DNA of 64,000 nucleotides from Cerrena zonata. Its lineage: Eukaryota; Basidiomycota; Agaricomycetes; Polyporales; Cerrenaceae. A program made the translations under genes and the position numbers. Every line of letters starts with the position of its first letter. Positions within the stretch are counted from its first letter, which is position 1. The DNA is taken from positions 2,170,001 to 2,234,000 of the forward strand of contig JASBNA010000001.1 in the NCBI GenBank assembly GCA_038087015.1, given 5' to 3'. The notes beneath the pieces are model-generated. The model was not told where the DNA came from. It made no database searches and saw only the letters and a program-made list of their open reading frames with translations. Positions 35,478-48,924 of the stretch are shown in pieces.

Positions 35478-36705
35478 ATGGACGGCTGGACCAAACTGCA
35501 ATCAAGTTTCTCGGGCTTGAACTTGGGGCAATCTGCCAACAAGTTCGCAAAGGGGTTCAACTCCAGTGTCCAAGCTACCAAAGAGCGATTGGGACAGGTT
35601 TCCCCCGACGAGATTACTGAGCTGCCCCAAGGTGTGTCAACTCCTTACATCCGTTGTCATCACTTCTTATTGGTGGGTATGTTGCAGAATACAAGGATCT
35701 CGAGACTCGCGTCGATGCTCTGCGTCAAGCGCATTTGACTTTGTTGAAGTAAGCATATCAGCTGTCCTGATAGGTCACCAATTTACACTCTTCTAGGATT
35801 ACACGCGTCTACGAAACAGAGACCTACGATTACCCTACCCAGATCCAAGAATCGCTCACCGAACTTGGAACAAGCATCGGTCACAACATCACCACTTTCG
35901 CAGCTGCGAACCTTAAAGGAACCAACCTCCCTACACCCACCCCAACAGCGGCTCCTGAACACCAACACAAGACTCTTCCCCATGCCATTGGGCGTGCTGC
36001 TATCAACTCGGCCTCAGCTCTTCTTATTGGTACTACAGGAGAGGATAAGCTCGGTAAGGCCTTGCATGGATATGCTGGTGCTTGGGAGAAGATCTCGGAC
36101 GCCCGTGTCCAGCAAGACCTATCTATTAAGGAGAACTTCTTGCACCCCTGGCAAGCTACCTTGAACAACTCGATTGCTATTGCCATGAAGGCCAGGCAAG
36201 CGGTCCGTGTCAGCCGTTTGGAATTGGATGCTGCCAAGCAAACGTCTGTCAAAGTGACCCTTTCATTCATGGAATTCACATGCTGATGATGTGGCCTTTT
36301 GTAGTTTGAAGAACGCTAGCCCGCAGAAACAAGAGGCAGCTCGTATTGAGGTAGAGAACGCTGAGGATGACCTCGTGCAGAAGACCGAGGTTGCAATCAC
36401 CTTGATGAAGACTGTTTTGGAGAACGTACGTGCTATCTCCTCCGCGCTCTTGTATCTCGTTGACATTTGTCTGTTAGCCTGAACCCCTCAAGAACCTCAA
36501 TGAGCTCGCTAAGGCGCAGCTCATGTTCTATGCTACTGCTGCCGAGTCATTGTCGTCTGTTCAAGGAGAGATCGAAGAGCTCAGTGTTGCCGCTGAAGGT
36601 GAATACCGGTAAGAATATCATCTTCTGACCAACCGTTCACCTATGTTGACTCCAAAACCTTCCCAACCCTCCTATTTCGGCCATAGGAAGTCGAGAGACC
36701 ACTGA
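35478..36705 (+). CDS. GVP36: GVP36-like BAR-domain protein
   Basis: Six exons in phase: 35478-35631, 35688-35748, 35797-36243, 36305-36425, 36478-36608 and 36687-36705 (last exon 19 nt), giving 310 aa (about 34 kDa). Starts MDGWTKLQSSFSGLNLGQ, followed by ERLGQVSPDEITELP, EYKDLETRVDALRQAH, YPTQIQESLTELG, LGKALHGYAGAWEKI and a long helical arm to the end. This is the layout of the fungal Gvp36/BAR family, which bends membranes and acts in Golgi and endocytic vesicle traffic. It has no SH3 domain. Length is close to yeast Gvp36 (about 326 aa). Confidence 0.85.
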
Positions 36706-37172
36706 AGTCATACCACTCAGCCCGTGATTCCATCGTACAATGACGACACCCCCAATACCTCTGTAGGCTCCCATCGTTTGAAGTAGAATGGATCATAGGA
36801 ATGAAGGATAGGATGGACTCTTACGACCTTGTAGCCTGATTTGATTGTACTTATGCTCACTCTCTCGTTCTGGCTTTCTCTCTCACACTTTCTCTCGTTT
36901 CGTCGTTTGTGGCTTCGTTACTCGCTTTGTCTGCGAAGATGTATGCTTATAGCCGATTTAAAGATTATTGTTATGACCTTTTGGTTTTCGTCTCTTAGAG
37001 TCAAAACCCCTTGCTTTCGGGGAAATAACACCGCAGATCATCGATCAGGAACCAAATCTGACGCATACAATCAGCACCTCACCATTCGCAGTGCATGCAC
37101 TCAGTCAAGTGACTTCACCGTCAGTGCACAATCGGGCTATAGGAAAAACTATTGGTTTAATATTAACGATTA
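36706..37172. other. Intergenic between convergent genes
   Basis: 3' flanks of the GVP36-like gene and cystathionine gamma-synthase. Pyrimidine-rich stretch at about 36850-36960. No gene seen. Confidence 0.6.
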
Positions 37173-39158
37173 TTATACCACATAGGAGGTCGAACTTGTG
37201 GATGTGGCTTGAGCTGCTGCCAAAGCCTTTCCAAAATCTTCCAACAACGTCTGTCTATCTTCCATCCCAACGCTAACTCTCACAAGACCTTCCTCAATCC
37301 CATACTTGGCCGCCCAATCCCTCTCCATGTAGTGTGCTAAGATGGTATACGGGCATGCAAGCGTGAAATTTGAACCAAGGCTAGGGCCTTTGTAGCAAGG
37401 CAAGGCGTCGAAGAAGGCTCGTGCAGCTTCTGCAGTAACAAACGTAAGGGAGAAGAGTCCTCCGAACCCTGCGTCTTCCGACACCTTGCATTTGTTGTAA
37501 TGCTCGGTGGTGGTATACTTGGGATAGAAGACTTCTTTGATGACGGTATTTTCTGGAGGCGATGAAGATGCGAGGGAGTGACTGCGGAGGAAGTCACAGA
37601 CTACTTCTGTGTTTTCGTCAATGGCACGAATACGACGAGCGAAGTCACGCGAGTTGCGCTCCATGTAGATAGCATCCTCGTTGAAATAGGTATCCTCGAA
37701 ATTGTTGGTAATGTGTTGCTTAAGGGAAGCGTAGTGTTTGCCCCTGGGATTTAGCACAAGGCTGAACAAAGGAAGTGATTGACAAAATGTTACATGCAGT
37801 AAAATCAAATAGCACGAACCTGCCACCCATGACGTTGGCATCACCACTGAAGATCTTCGAGAGACTGCTGACGACTATATCAGAGTATGGAAGCACTTCG
37901 ACATTGACCAAGTTGCCGATGGTATCATCGACGACGATGAGGAAGTCGTATTTATCCGCGAGAGCACGAAGACGAGGTAGATTGGCACATCGGAGGAGAG
38001 GATTGGAAGGGAACTCTGTGAAAAGTGCCAAGATGGGTGGTTGACCGGGACGTTGGGCAGATTCGCGTTCAAGGATTTGCTCTAATTCGTCGATGTCCTT
38101 GTCCAGTCCGTTTCCGAGGAAGTCACAACCAGGACCCCACTTTTCTAGTATTTTCAGGGTATCCGTGTATGGGAAACTGTTTAATGTTACCATTCGCTCT
38201 CCATTTAAAAGACAATGTAACTCACCCGAAACAAATGCTCTTAGTAGGAGGTCGAACATGAAGGGCTAGTTGATGGGCATTCCAAATGGCAGCCATCCCC
38301 GTCGGGTATAGATAAACATCGTCCTCTGAAACCTCATGAACACCTCTCGTACTCGGACCGACCTCAGCATCCTGCTTTCCAGCTTGCGACCAATCGGAAG
38401 GTGAATCGCGAACAAGTACACCTGCAATTCGTCTCTTCATAGCCCGTTTTGCAGAAGCAGCAGCGTCTTGTGGCAAGTTTCGACCATATCGTTCTTCTAG
38501 ATAGGTAGCATCCTCGAGATCGTCAACCGCATTCTCGACTTGAGACTCTCGCGGTGGTTTGGCAGAGTAGTGTTTGTTGCCAGATTTCCCGGGGATTCGG
38601 GGCGAAGCCATAGAGGTTGGTAGCTGTTCCTGATCTTGGAGCATGATCAGACATCGTTCAGCGAGTCGACTGGAAACACCAAGGCCCGTGTGTTGCCAGA
38701 ACTGCTTGGCGAGCGAAAACTGATTTTCAGGGAAGAGTACGATATGCAGCTCGATGGATGGGGAGTTCGAGGAGCCATTGTTGGGATGAATAACATGTTG
38801 AACTAGCCGAATTGGAATATCGATTCCTTGCGCATGGGCTCGATCTATCATAAAAGATCGGCAATTTTCTGCGATCTTGCGAGATGGGAACAGCATGCAA
38901 TCTTCGCCAGAGGACCCAAATTTCTGTCTGCATTGCCTAGCTAGCTGGGACATGTGTAAGAAAAGATTCCCTCACGCGATAGAGACATACCTTTTGAATA
39001 CCGAGATGTATGAAAAACCGAGGGTATCCTGATACCATAGCATCTACCACCCGCTTTTCTCCTTCTTCATAGTCGACATTATCTTGCCATGTAGGCAATG
39101 ATACTGAGATTGCGTGAGGGGCGAAGGGAGGAACGGCAGCTCCGAGCGAACAAGCCAT
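37173..39158 (-). CDS. STR2: Cystathionine gamma-synthase
   Basis: PLP enzyme of the trans-sulfuration route, joining cysteine with an O-acylated homoserine to give cystathionine for methionine synthesis. Four exons in phase: 39158-38991, 38944-38226, 38176-37820 and 37761-37173, giving 610 aa, as expected for the long fungal STR2/met-7 type (N-terminal extension of about 200 aa). The PLP lysine is in [16 protein letters not shown]. Other signs: [14 protein letters not shown] (substrate loop), [15 protein letters not shown], the Asp of VVDDTIGN, and the family end [15 protein letters not shown]. All catalytic positions look intact. A linker near 38.4-38.6 kb is Glu/Arg-rich. Cytosolic, no targeting signal evident. 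Confidence 0.93.
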
Positions 39159-40072
39159 GCTGCGATCTTGGGATCAAAGTGTGATTGTCCCAAGCACAAG
39201 ATAGTAAGAGTTAAGATGTTCGGCTTTCGGATTGGGTCGATTTTGTGGACTCCTGACGAGATTCGTGAGTCAGTTTCAAACACGTTCAAACATTGGTTCA
39301 AAATACGCTTTGGTAGAACTGGTCAGTGCGATCTCTCGGGCCAAAAGCCGATCATATGGTCCAACTTGAAAGAAATAAAGAACATAGTATGACGAGTGAT
39401 TCGGAGTGAAATTTCTCATGTACTCGTTGCTTATTTAGGCGAAAAGGGAAAGGTTTGGCACTTGCCACATTCTCCATCATGCCGTCAACTTAAATCTGAT
39501 AGAGTTCGCACTTTTGAAGAGGGTGGCTGGGACAGATCTCACCGAACTGACAGTTTGTTTGGCCGTGTTGAGTAAAGTCCACGGCGTGAGTCACCGAAGG
39601 CATTCAACCCCTCTGAAGATACTACTAGTATATGCAATTATTGTTCACTGTCAGAACTGTCTTTCATGAAGATGGCAAGGTACGTTCTCAAAGTATTCAA
39701 TCGACATGTGCACTGTTAAAAGACCGTTTCATCAGAATATTGCCAATACATGACGCATCAGACGCAAGAACCAGCATGGGCGTATTTTTATCGGTCCAGT
39801 ACCATGACTTCTGTCATTAGCAGGATAATCTTAGGTAAGTACTAGGTTCAGGGAGCTTAATGTTCAATCTCGGCAAGCTAAAGCATTCATTGTAGTGTAT
39901 TCTGACATTCGTGTGAAAGAGACTCTGGTCACATTGGCACGATAGCAGGGCAAACGAAACAGGCATACATATGTCAACGGAAAGCCAGCCCGATAACTCT
40001 CACCAGGGTTCATATCGATAGAGACCAGCCAACTCTTCACACTTTCACCACCCGTCCAGACCTAGTACTGTC
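39159..40072. other. Divergent intergenic region
   Basis: Lies between the start of cystathionine gamma-synthase and the start of DUF6535 gene 1. Contains both promoters. Short frames only; no gene or RNA recognised. Confidence 0.55.
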
Positions 40073-43000
40073 ATGTCCACAGACAATCCTAATAAGGTAC
40101 GTGTGTGTTTGTGATATCCCTAAAGGATGTTGTATATTGGATCTTTTATAACCTTCCGTGCTCTAGACTCTCAGCCATGTCGAGGCGGGTACTGCTTCCA
40201 CTGCATGGTCAGCTATGTCAGCTAGTGTCAGGAAAGCAGACGAAGCTAAAATAAAGGATTTTAAAGACGACATTGATACCTTGCTTGTGCTGGTATGTAT
40301 TACTGGTACCTTTTATCCCTTCAAACTGACATTAGTCAGGCTGGCTTGCTATCTGCCGTCACAGCCTCATTCCTAGTCGAATCTTATAAAGGCCTCCAAC
40401 CGGAGCCCAGTGATTTGACCAACCAGCTCCTAGCACAGATCTTTGCGCAGCTCAATGGTACGCCTCCACCCGTAACGGCGGGCTTCCAGTCTCCTCCTGG
40501 GCAATACAAGTCAATGTCTTGTGGATTGCGAGTTTGGTCTTTAGCATCATGACAGCGTCTTTAGGCATTCTCGTAAAACAGTGGCTTAAAGAGTTCCTCG
40601 CTGCCAATGATGTCGCGACGTCCCCACAAGCCCAGCTTCGCATACGCTTCTTTCGGTATCCCGGACTGAGAAACTGGAAGGTCTTCGAATTCGTTGCCGT
40701 TCTTCCAATGCTTCTACAACTCGCTCTTGGACTATTCCTTTTGGGACTTTGTTTCTTCACATCAGCTGTACATCCGAGCATCCGTAACACCAGCGTGCCA
40801 TTGGTATCACTTTGGGCTATTATCTTTCTACTCGTCACGTTGGCTCCCGCATTTTCTCCACAATGTCCTTACAAGACGTCATTCCTTAAGAGCGCGATGC
40901 GTTCTCTGAGAATTCATTTCTCCAAGTGGAGTTCATTCCGTTCCCTTTATGCGAACTCGACCAAGAGCGTAGACGACCTTCGCGTACGAGGAAATTTACC
41001 GAAGCGCGCTCAGGATGATATTCTACCACTACCTGATACAGATTCAGGATGGGTCGACGGTAGCATTCACATAGAGCTGGGACCGTTGGTTTCCGGAAAC
41101 CAGGAGAGCGTCAAAAGCGACACAAGCTCTTTTGAAGAGGAAGATGCGGCTATGAATGACGAAGCCGATTTGGAAATATTACTCGAGGTCGGTGCAGTCC
41201 AACACGACGAGCAGGTCATTAGCACTTTGTTCATCAAGTCGTTTGTAGGGACCGATTCGGCACCATCGGATGTGATAGCATTCATTCTGCGCGTTATCAG
41301 AAACCAGCTACAAAAGTCGATTGATGTCAACAGAGTTTCCACCATCCTCGACCTTCGCCGCCTGTCTTTTGAAGTTTGGTCGGTCATCATCCGAACAGCA
41401 ACTGGCATTCTCAAGCGTGAAGTTGATGCTCAGCTCGGTAAGGATCGTGATACGGTTGAATGGAACGATTGGATGGGGGATTCTATGGCCTTGCTTATAT
41501 CATTGACCTCGTACCCCCTTCCAGCTGAGAGTCATCAACTCCTTTCCAAACTCCTTATCGTCGACCCTCTTTCCGTTATCACTTTCATCTCGTCGCGACT
41601 CCCTCCCCAATTTGTTCCGTCAGACCATATCCATCTCCTACGTTCCCTCCGCTCAGTCGTCTCGGCTCTCCCATCGCGAGAAAGGGGGCATCACATCAGC
41701 AAGCTCTTACGTCAGCGCACATTTCCTGACATTACAGAGGAACAACGAAGCTGGGCACAGTATGTACAGCGGTATCTTGTGGAGTCTTCGGCGGAAGAAG
41801 TCGGATTTCCCCTGCTTCATGCCTACCATGAACTCGAGCCTCCAGCATCCCATACAATGTCGCTCTTGGTCCGTCTCCTCAAATGTCAATTCAAACTTAA
41901 AGAACATCCCCCCTCCAAGCTAAACGTTATCATGAACCTGCGTACATTACCGGCGAACGACTGGTCGGCAGCTGTCAAAGTTGCGTCCGCCGTGATACTC
42001 TCTAGTATAGACAAGAAGGCCATTAATGCACGTGAAATGGAGGCATCTCACTCTATCATGAATGCGCTTCTCGTTTTGTTGTCATACTCAAAACATCCTA
42101 TGCCATATGAAGGACTGAAGGCCCTGAGCAAATTGCTGATGACTAGTACGGAAGCATGCATGGATATTCTTCCTACCAAAGTTCGCGATAATTCCACTCT
42201 TGACCATGTTGTACTCCGACTCTCTACTGCTTTGCATATAGTATCGGATAATATGCAAGCCCTACATGTAACCTCTTTTCTATGGTCTCGACATCAAGGA
42301 TTCAAACGTTATTCCGTGTCTGAGGTAGATGACGGAGTCAAGACCGGTCTCACCGCCCGACTTATGGAATCATTGCTACGATCTAGCGCAAGTGATATAT
42401 TGCCTCTTTTTATCAAGGATACCCGGCGAACCAACCATTACTCATCCGACACTATGCAATTCACCTACAAACTCCTTAGCCATGTCCTTCAGATTCCGTT
42501 TTCCGAGTCGGGCGAGAACCCAATTCTGGATCTTAGTGCTCTAGATGTGGAAATATGGCGAGCTCTCATGATCATGCTAGTCGGTTTGCTACAGACGAAA
42601 ATCCCCCGGTCGTCCAGTCAAGGTCCCCCGTATCCAACTTGGGTTCAAGATGCGCTAACATTATTAATCTCAACGTACAAAGAACCACTCCCAGATGAAT
42701 GTCAAGATTGGTTGCGAAGGTTCCTACATGACACAGATGACTCTGCTACATTAGTTGCAAATATCGCGTTCCCAAAAACATCCGAAGCAGGAAGGTTTGC
42801 TGCTGTCTATCGCAACCTGCAACCTACACTCGAGCTCTTACCAATCGAGTCAATGCTGACTTATATAACCTCGATACTTTCCAACCGTTTCTGTCAGTGC
42901 TCGGTCAAGGACCAAAAGCACGACACTACCTTGATAGAACTTCTTAACGCACATGCGGCGGACATCACTTCAGATGCATTTGACACTATAGCCGAACATC

Positions 43001-44314
43001 TGATGGCCATTGTGGATACTTCATTGGGTTCGACGGTTCCCGTCGTCCCTTCAGCTCAAGTAGCTGTATCGGTCTTACTTAGTCCGCAGTTCGCTGTTGC
43101 CGCAAGCAGTGGGTCAGTGGCCACCCGAAGAACATGGATTGCCAATCAATTAGTCAAATCAAGTCGCACACATATTCTTCTCCATGTTATCTCTGCCAAC
43201 CATGGCCTTGGTCGACCTCAGATGACCACGATTGTGCATATCATCCTCGAAATCATCATCAATGGCAGTAAGTTCATAATCAACATGACAGCGACCCCTA
43301 CTGAGCATTCCAACGTTTAGCATGGCGTACGACTTTGCCGGTTTTATCTCGTGCTCTCGGGGAGCATACAATACGATGTGACATATTCTCCCCACTCGAC
43401 CCCTTCATGATTTGCGATTTTATCGCAGAGTTATGTGAAGCCCATGTTTTATATCACCTTACTCATAACCCTGATACCGAGATCAGAGATGTGCTTCGTC
43501 GCTGGAAGAACGTCTGGCTCAATCTTGCCGTGGCCTTTGAAGCATTCCCCAGTATGGGCCACAATGTCCACGATACATCTCAAATATCCAAATGTTTGGA
43601 TCGCTTGCAACAACTTCAGTCCGCCACGAAGATGTCCATCGAAGAACGTACACAGTCCCATAATGTGGCGTCGAGCTCAGACTTCCTTGTCCCTTTCTTC
43701 CTCATACTGGCTTTGCAGAAAGCTGCTAAGGTCTTATCATCCAGCGATGACACAAATATAGGCTTCCCGCGTGGTTCAGTCCTTAACAAAACGAGACGTT
43801 CGACGGATATCGAGGCCATGGCTACCAGGGGCATAGACTTGACTCTAATAACCCCGGTATCAATTCGGGATCTATGCCACCCATCGTTTTGCATATTCAA
43901 GGGACCAATGGGGAGCCATTAACATCAGATCCGACTTCTGAGTCTGTGAATGGCACATCACAGCGTGGAATGTTGCGACCTTCCCAGACAGAAGAGCAAT
44001 TCGATACCAACTTCCTTTCAGCACGTCCCCCAGTAATATTGAGTCGAGAAAATTCATCCTCGACGTTGTCTGGTAGTTTTGTGACGGCTCGGGATGAACT
44101 CCCACCATACATACCTGAATCGGTTCTTTACCATGCTGGACAAATTTCACGTAGCGAAAGCTCCCTTGGTTTGTCCGGGTTGGAAGTTGATACACATCAT
44201 GTCTATCCGGTCTCGACTGAACTTAACGATAGTAGTCCTAACTGGGGTACACCACAGGGATCTCCCGCTCCATCAATTTGGTATCCTCCAGCAGAAGTGT
44301 TGTCGGATGATTAG
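40073..44314 (+). CDS. DUF6535 multi-pass membrane protein, gene 1
   Basis: Basidiomycete-specific DUF6535 family, function unknown. First exons: 40073-40096, 40167-40292 and from 40340. The family start is DDIDTLLVLAGLLSAVTASF, then VNVLWIASLVFSIMTASLG, KQWLKEFL, AQLRIRFFRYPGL, two further membrane spans and SPQCPYKTSFLKS. A very long soluble region (about 800 aa), repeat-like with recurring sentences such as LDLRRLSFEVWSVI and LSALDVEIWRALM, follows. The frame changes at about 40505: either one base is missing or a 32-nt intron (40458-40489) is spliced. A 53-nt intron (43268-43320) extends the protein past the apparent stop. The C-terminal Ser/Pro-rich part (43874-44314) is in another frame and its junction is unresolved. 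Confidence 0.7.
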
Positions 44315-44851
44315 CTATCTTCTGGGCCGAAATGGTAGTCATTGTCAATAGATATGATATTCTGTGCATGGATCGATACCCACGTCCTATGGCAGATGAT
44401 CACTCGTCTCTTAGGAACAGTACAATACGACACAATACAACGACACTTCCGGTTCCTTTTGTTATCGTACAGTCTCTGTAATGATATCTCAAAGGACAAT
44501 ATTGAACTACGAACGATGTCGACCATCAAACACGACCCTGACAAATGCAATCACACATAACGCGCTTGCAAGTTGCTCACTATAGCACAAATAAATTGTT
44601 GGAAAGGCGTGATTTTAGAGAAAAAAACCAAATAAGTAAGTATTGTTGAGAAGCCTCCGAGCCATCAAGACCCGTTACATTCATGATTCATAGACAATAT
44701 TTGCTTCACGCCGCAGAAGCCATCGCAAGTATAAATAATAAATGAGATGGACGCTAGGTGTACGGTGCTACGGACCAGGTCTCATACTATTAGACGTTTG
44801 ACCCTGTGATATGATGAGCGAGATGCGATATCTAAAATCCAGTCATGCAAG
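44315..44851. other. Inner junction of right arm
   Basis: Holds the 3' flank of DUF6535 gene 1, the arm end at 44501 and the 3' flank of the 154-aa gene. No gene seen. Confidence 0.6.
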
Positions 44852-45497
44852 CTACTGACCCGATTCGCCCATGCGGTCGCTGTTCAAGCTCTTAGGACGG
44901 TCTTTACCGGATGCATTGATTTTGTCGACCAGAGCCCAGTCCCAATAAGTCGCCGGATGTATGTATGTTTCATCGAAGAATGAAGGGAAAGTAGAGGTGC
45001 TATTGTTCCCTAATAGATCAAATACTCCATTGTGAGTTTGAGGAAATTGAGGAACACGGAGAGATCATTGGTACTCACGAGTGGTTGATTGAAGTGACGT
45101 CTATGGTACCTCATTAATAAGAATATTTGCGCATAGTTTAATGTACTCACTATTGTTTCCGTGTCCCGTGCCGCAATATCCTTAGGCTCGGAATCCACTT
45201 CAGGAGTGTCCAGTTGGGGCTGATTGATTGGTTTCTCGAGAGCGCAGGGATCATCGAGCCTCTTTCGAAGTAAATCACCCTCTTCTGCCAACCTATCGAA
45301 GAGAATTAGCATGCGATAGATGATATTGACAATAGTAACAGATATAGAACCTACGTGGATTTTTCGTTCTTGATCTCGTTTAGAATGGGGTAATCCGTCT
45401 CTTCAGGGATTTTGTCGCGGATTTCGGAGAACTTTTCAGTTCCTTGTTTCTGGATAGTGTTGTCGTGTCGGTTGTCGCGATCAGAGAGAGAAAGCAT
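44852..45497 (-). CDS. Hypothetical 154-aa protein with a 22-nt exon, right copy
   Basis: Mirror of 19919-20564, identical in length, with four exons and conserved splice sites. Seen differences include INQPQ for INKPQ and DSEPK for DSESK, all in frame. No domain recognised; soluble, charged, with a helical stretch after LAEEGDLLRKRL. Persistence of the frame, the 22-nt exon and the TATA box in both copies supports a real gene. Confidence 0.68.
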
Positions 45498-45587
45498 GGT
45501 GATATGACTAGTGGGATTAGAAGCTGAAGAGGAGGATGAGTGTATGGGGTTTGGAAATATTGCTGCACATCGCGATACTTATATATC

Positions 45588-45595
45588 GAGGGACT
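45588..45595 (-). promoter_or_regulatory. TATA box of the 154-aa gene, right copy
   Basis: CTTATATA on the + strand (TATATAAG on the coding strand), 91 bp before the ATG, matching the left arm. Confidence 0.6.
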
Positions 45596-45659
45596 CAGCT
45601 TGAGCCGTGTCACGATATAGAGAGGAAACAATAGGTGTGATGGTGGTAGTCAGGGTCCA

Positions 45660-45884
45660 ATGTCTAAACCTAGCAGCTTTGACCGATCTAGCAAGTACAA
45701 GCTTGAATGGCGCTTCTCAGAGAATAAGCATCCACGCTCGTCAGCGCTCACCGAAATGGAGGATGAGGAGGACAATTATTACAATACGGCAGTGGGAAGG
45801 AAAGCTCAGCGCTGGCAGCTGCACCACCTATTCTTCATCAAAGCTCCTACAATCTTAGTTCAGAAGCAATTCCTCCTATTGTGA
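45660..45884 (+). CDS. Small conserved ORF, 74 aa, right copy
   Basis: Counterpart of 19535-19756. Differs by one extra Glu codon and a few substitutions (FSENKH for FLENKH, NYYNT for NYHNT). Basic at the start, hydrophobic end. Product unknown. Confidence 0.45.
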   Translation: MSKPSSFDRSSKYKLEWRFSENKHPRSSALTEMEDEEDNYYNTAVGRKAQRWQLHHLFFIKAPTILVQKQFLLL

Positions 45885-47296
45885 ACTGCGAGCACTGGCA
45901 AGCGGATTAACCCTTAATCATCCCCCTTGTGCCCTGGATATACGAACACAAAAAGAGGAATGATCACAAGAATCGAATAATTGAACCACGCACTACCAAA
46001 ATCCAGATAAGTAATCCATGACGTTCTCTGATCCAGGTAGTACCTCGTACCTCATACTAGGATTCAAATCTCTATTGACTCAGGCCGAGTCGAGGTAGCA
46101 TGCATGCATCGGATCCAGAATTGGGTACTACGTACTACTCAGTGTCCAGATCTGTCACTTACTTAGACTCGTATACAAGTTGTTTCCACGATGGGGATAC
46201 TACGGCTGAATGCACTACGCATCAGTCGAGGGTACTTCTGTATCTATATCATGTTTGAAGCAGGCGTGGTCCAGTGTAAATGGGAAGAAGGCCGAGTGAG
46301 AACAAACCGTGTAAATGGCCATAATCATGTTATTGTATATATATAGCCGTGGGCGGTGAACTTTGTACACGACAGCCTGCCAGTCCTCCCAAATCTCTTA
46401 GTGATCGGGAATTGCCGATCACTAGAGTCGAGAACCAACTCGGAACAACCATGAAAGCTACTGCCATGAATGGTCTTCTCCCAAACATATCCAAATCAAC
46501 GGTGTTCCTCTCATCTTGACACGAACTAAATCGAAAACGCTACGCAGGTGAAGGCACTAATTCAAGAGTAACATGTATAGCCCGGGCTACTGTGACGATG
46601 GAATTCGAGCACTGCACAGTCCACTGCACCAAAATTATTTATTCCGCTGTATCACCAGTGCCGCCAGCTGTGGGCATTTCGAAAGGATAAGATTCTCATA
46701 AACACGAAACTGACTGGTTCACCTTGTCAACTATGAGTTCTTCTCCCTGAAATGTCATGATTGTATTCATTCCCGACACAATCTATTGGAACTCATATGC
46801 TTCTCTGAACATCCTGCCGCTGAATTTGCTCCCGGACATGACTTAAAACTCCCTCCTCTTTGCTTCCCATATCCACGATGCCTGTTCTCATGGCTGCTCA
46901 CTTTCGATCAATTTCAACCTGGGTTTTGATATCAATGCGTTTGTTGTCAGAACTTGCAACTCACTTCCCTACTATGTTTGCTGTAATTTTTCCCATATTC
47001 TGCGATGCTGGTGTCGATGGTATAGTAAATCTGTGACTAAACTAGCGATCTCTTTGGGTAGAGGCTCGGCTGACCTCCGGCCGGTAACTCCTAACATGTC
47101 AACGAATTCGAAGCCATACTTGAGAGCGCGGTATGTTGAATTTTGAACTCGCGCGACTTGGACACGGCACATTATCTGACTCGTTCTCCGGATACAGCTT
47201 CTTGACATTTGTCCCCCATCGTTGAGCGAAACCTATCAATCCATCCCCCACCTACTTCAGCTAGCTATAGCATTACCTCAACTCTGTCCCTGGGAA
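45885..47296. other. Gene-free conserved spacer, right arm
   Basis: Mirror of 18151-19534, including the 9-bp dyad (46400-46423). No gene or RNA recognised. Confidence 0.5.
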
Positions 47297-48924
47297 ATGA
47301 AGACAATGCATCCTCTCGGCAAATACGCCAGATTCGGTCTTCTGTCGAACGAGAAGCCATCGATACTTCATATCCTTGATGATCCCGAAGGCCTTTCCGA
47401 TTCATCTGGGCTATCTTATACTGCAGTGGATGTAACGGAAGACGATGTATGTGACACCCATTTTCTCTACACCACACTACACATCTGACTAGATACTAGG
47501 GATATGGTGTACAAGTATATTTCGATGGGAAATTCACAAAATCTAACAGTGTCGCAATACTCATCAGAGAGCATTGTGGAGATTACACCGCCCTCCATGG
47601 CACCATTGTGAAAAACGTGAAACACTGCGTAGGTCGCTTAGATCGCGGGCTCAATGGTGAACCTTTACGGCTTGCACGCTTCTCCGAGTACTGTATGTCG
47701 GTAGAACTACATATATGCCGTCTCCACTGACACTTGTGCAGGGCATTCAACCTCGTACAAGATCAAATCATTCCCTGGCAATATTATCATGGGCGCCATC
47801 AAGCTGGAGATCATGTTAGTCCCAGTTGATATTCTCGAAAGGACAGGAAAGAAGAGGTCTCTTCGGTTTCTTCCGGAGAATGTCAGTGGTATTTCGTGAG
47901 TACATCTTACCGTATCTCCCTTTGTGGATAAGCCTCTCACATACCATTTTGTTTAGCGGAGATATCGAGAGGGTTGAGGGGAAATATGGAGAAAGTGCAC
48001 GCGGGAACGGTTCGGTTCGTGTGCGCTGGATGGCTAATATAAATGAACCAATAGCAAGAGCACAAGTATTCATTCCTTTGAAAGGTGTGTATGCCTCCCA
48101 TATAATGCCATGGGCTCTCATGACTTATCGCGGGACAGATCACATCCCGAACAAATCTTTATACCTATGTAATTGTCGCGGTACCGATCGTGTGGCTGCT
48201 TCTCCAGGGGCTGGTTCTGAGCTATCAGAGCACAACAATGGCGCTGGTGCTACGCACGAGAACGCGCTCCCTTCGACAACCTCTACTGCGTCGTCTTCTA
48301 CAACGTCTTCAGAAGGACGTAATGATTTATCGCACACAAACCCGCCACGCGTTAAAGAAGAACAAGATGACAACACTCTTAAGAGGAAACTTTTGGACCC
48401 TATTCAACAACCTACCTCGACATCCAAATACCGTATCTTGAACAACGGCAGCAAAGTCCCCCAATCTTCACATCGAAAGACAATGGTTCGTCACATTCTA
48501 TCTCTGATTATCCCTATACCGGTGATCAACTCTCCTCATTAGAATGACCAAACCAACGAAGAACAGATTAAACAAGAACATCATGACACCGTGTCCAAAC
48601 CGAAGGCTAGCGGTTCTCTGTCAGTAGTGAAAGTGAGTTTAGCGCGACACTCTATGATAGTTCAATACACATGTTAAACTTATCATGACCTAGGACGAGC
48701 CCGCTGAAGAATCTCTTCCGATAATGCCGCCGATAGAGGAAAATCAGGAAAATACAATTGTCGTCAATGACCATCGGATGCACATGCCAGTGTATCCTAC
48801 GCCTCTACCTGCATATTTTCCCTACCCAATGGTACCAAATGCGGCGCCCTACGTCCATATGCACCCACCATCTGTTAGCAGCCTAAGGCAGGCTAATCGT
48901 TCACGAAGGGGGCGTTCTTCGTGA
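47297..48924 (+). CDS. Unknown-family protein R1
   Basis: Best-resolved member of the unrecognised family. Seven exons in phase: 47297-47446, 47500-47692, 47742-47895, 47957-48084, 48139-48485, 48543-48632 and 48694-48924, giving 430 aa. Globular first 240 residues: MHPLGKYARFGLL, SVAILIREHCGDYTALHGTI, IKLEIMLVPVDILERTGK, SGDIERVEGKYGE, SVRVRWMANI and FIPLKDHIPNKSLYLCNC. Then a Ser/Thr/Glu-rich region with VKEEQDD and IKQEH (SUMO-type motifs), and a Pro/Tyr/His-rich tail ending RRGRSS. No signal peptide or membrane span. Nuclear regulatory protein is a guess from the motifs only. The long single frame across intron 4 in this copy is a chance read-through of 54 nt. Confidence 0.75.
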
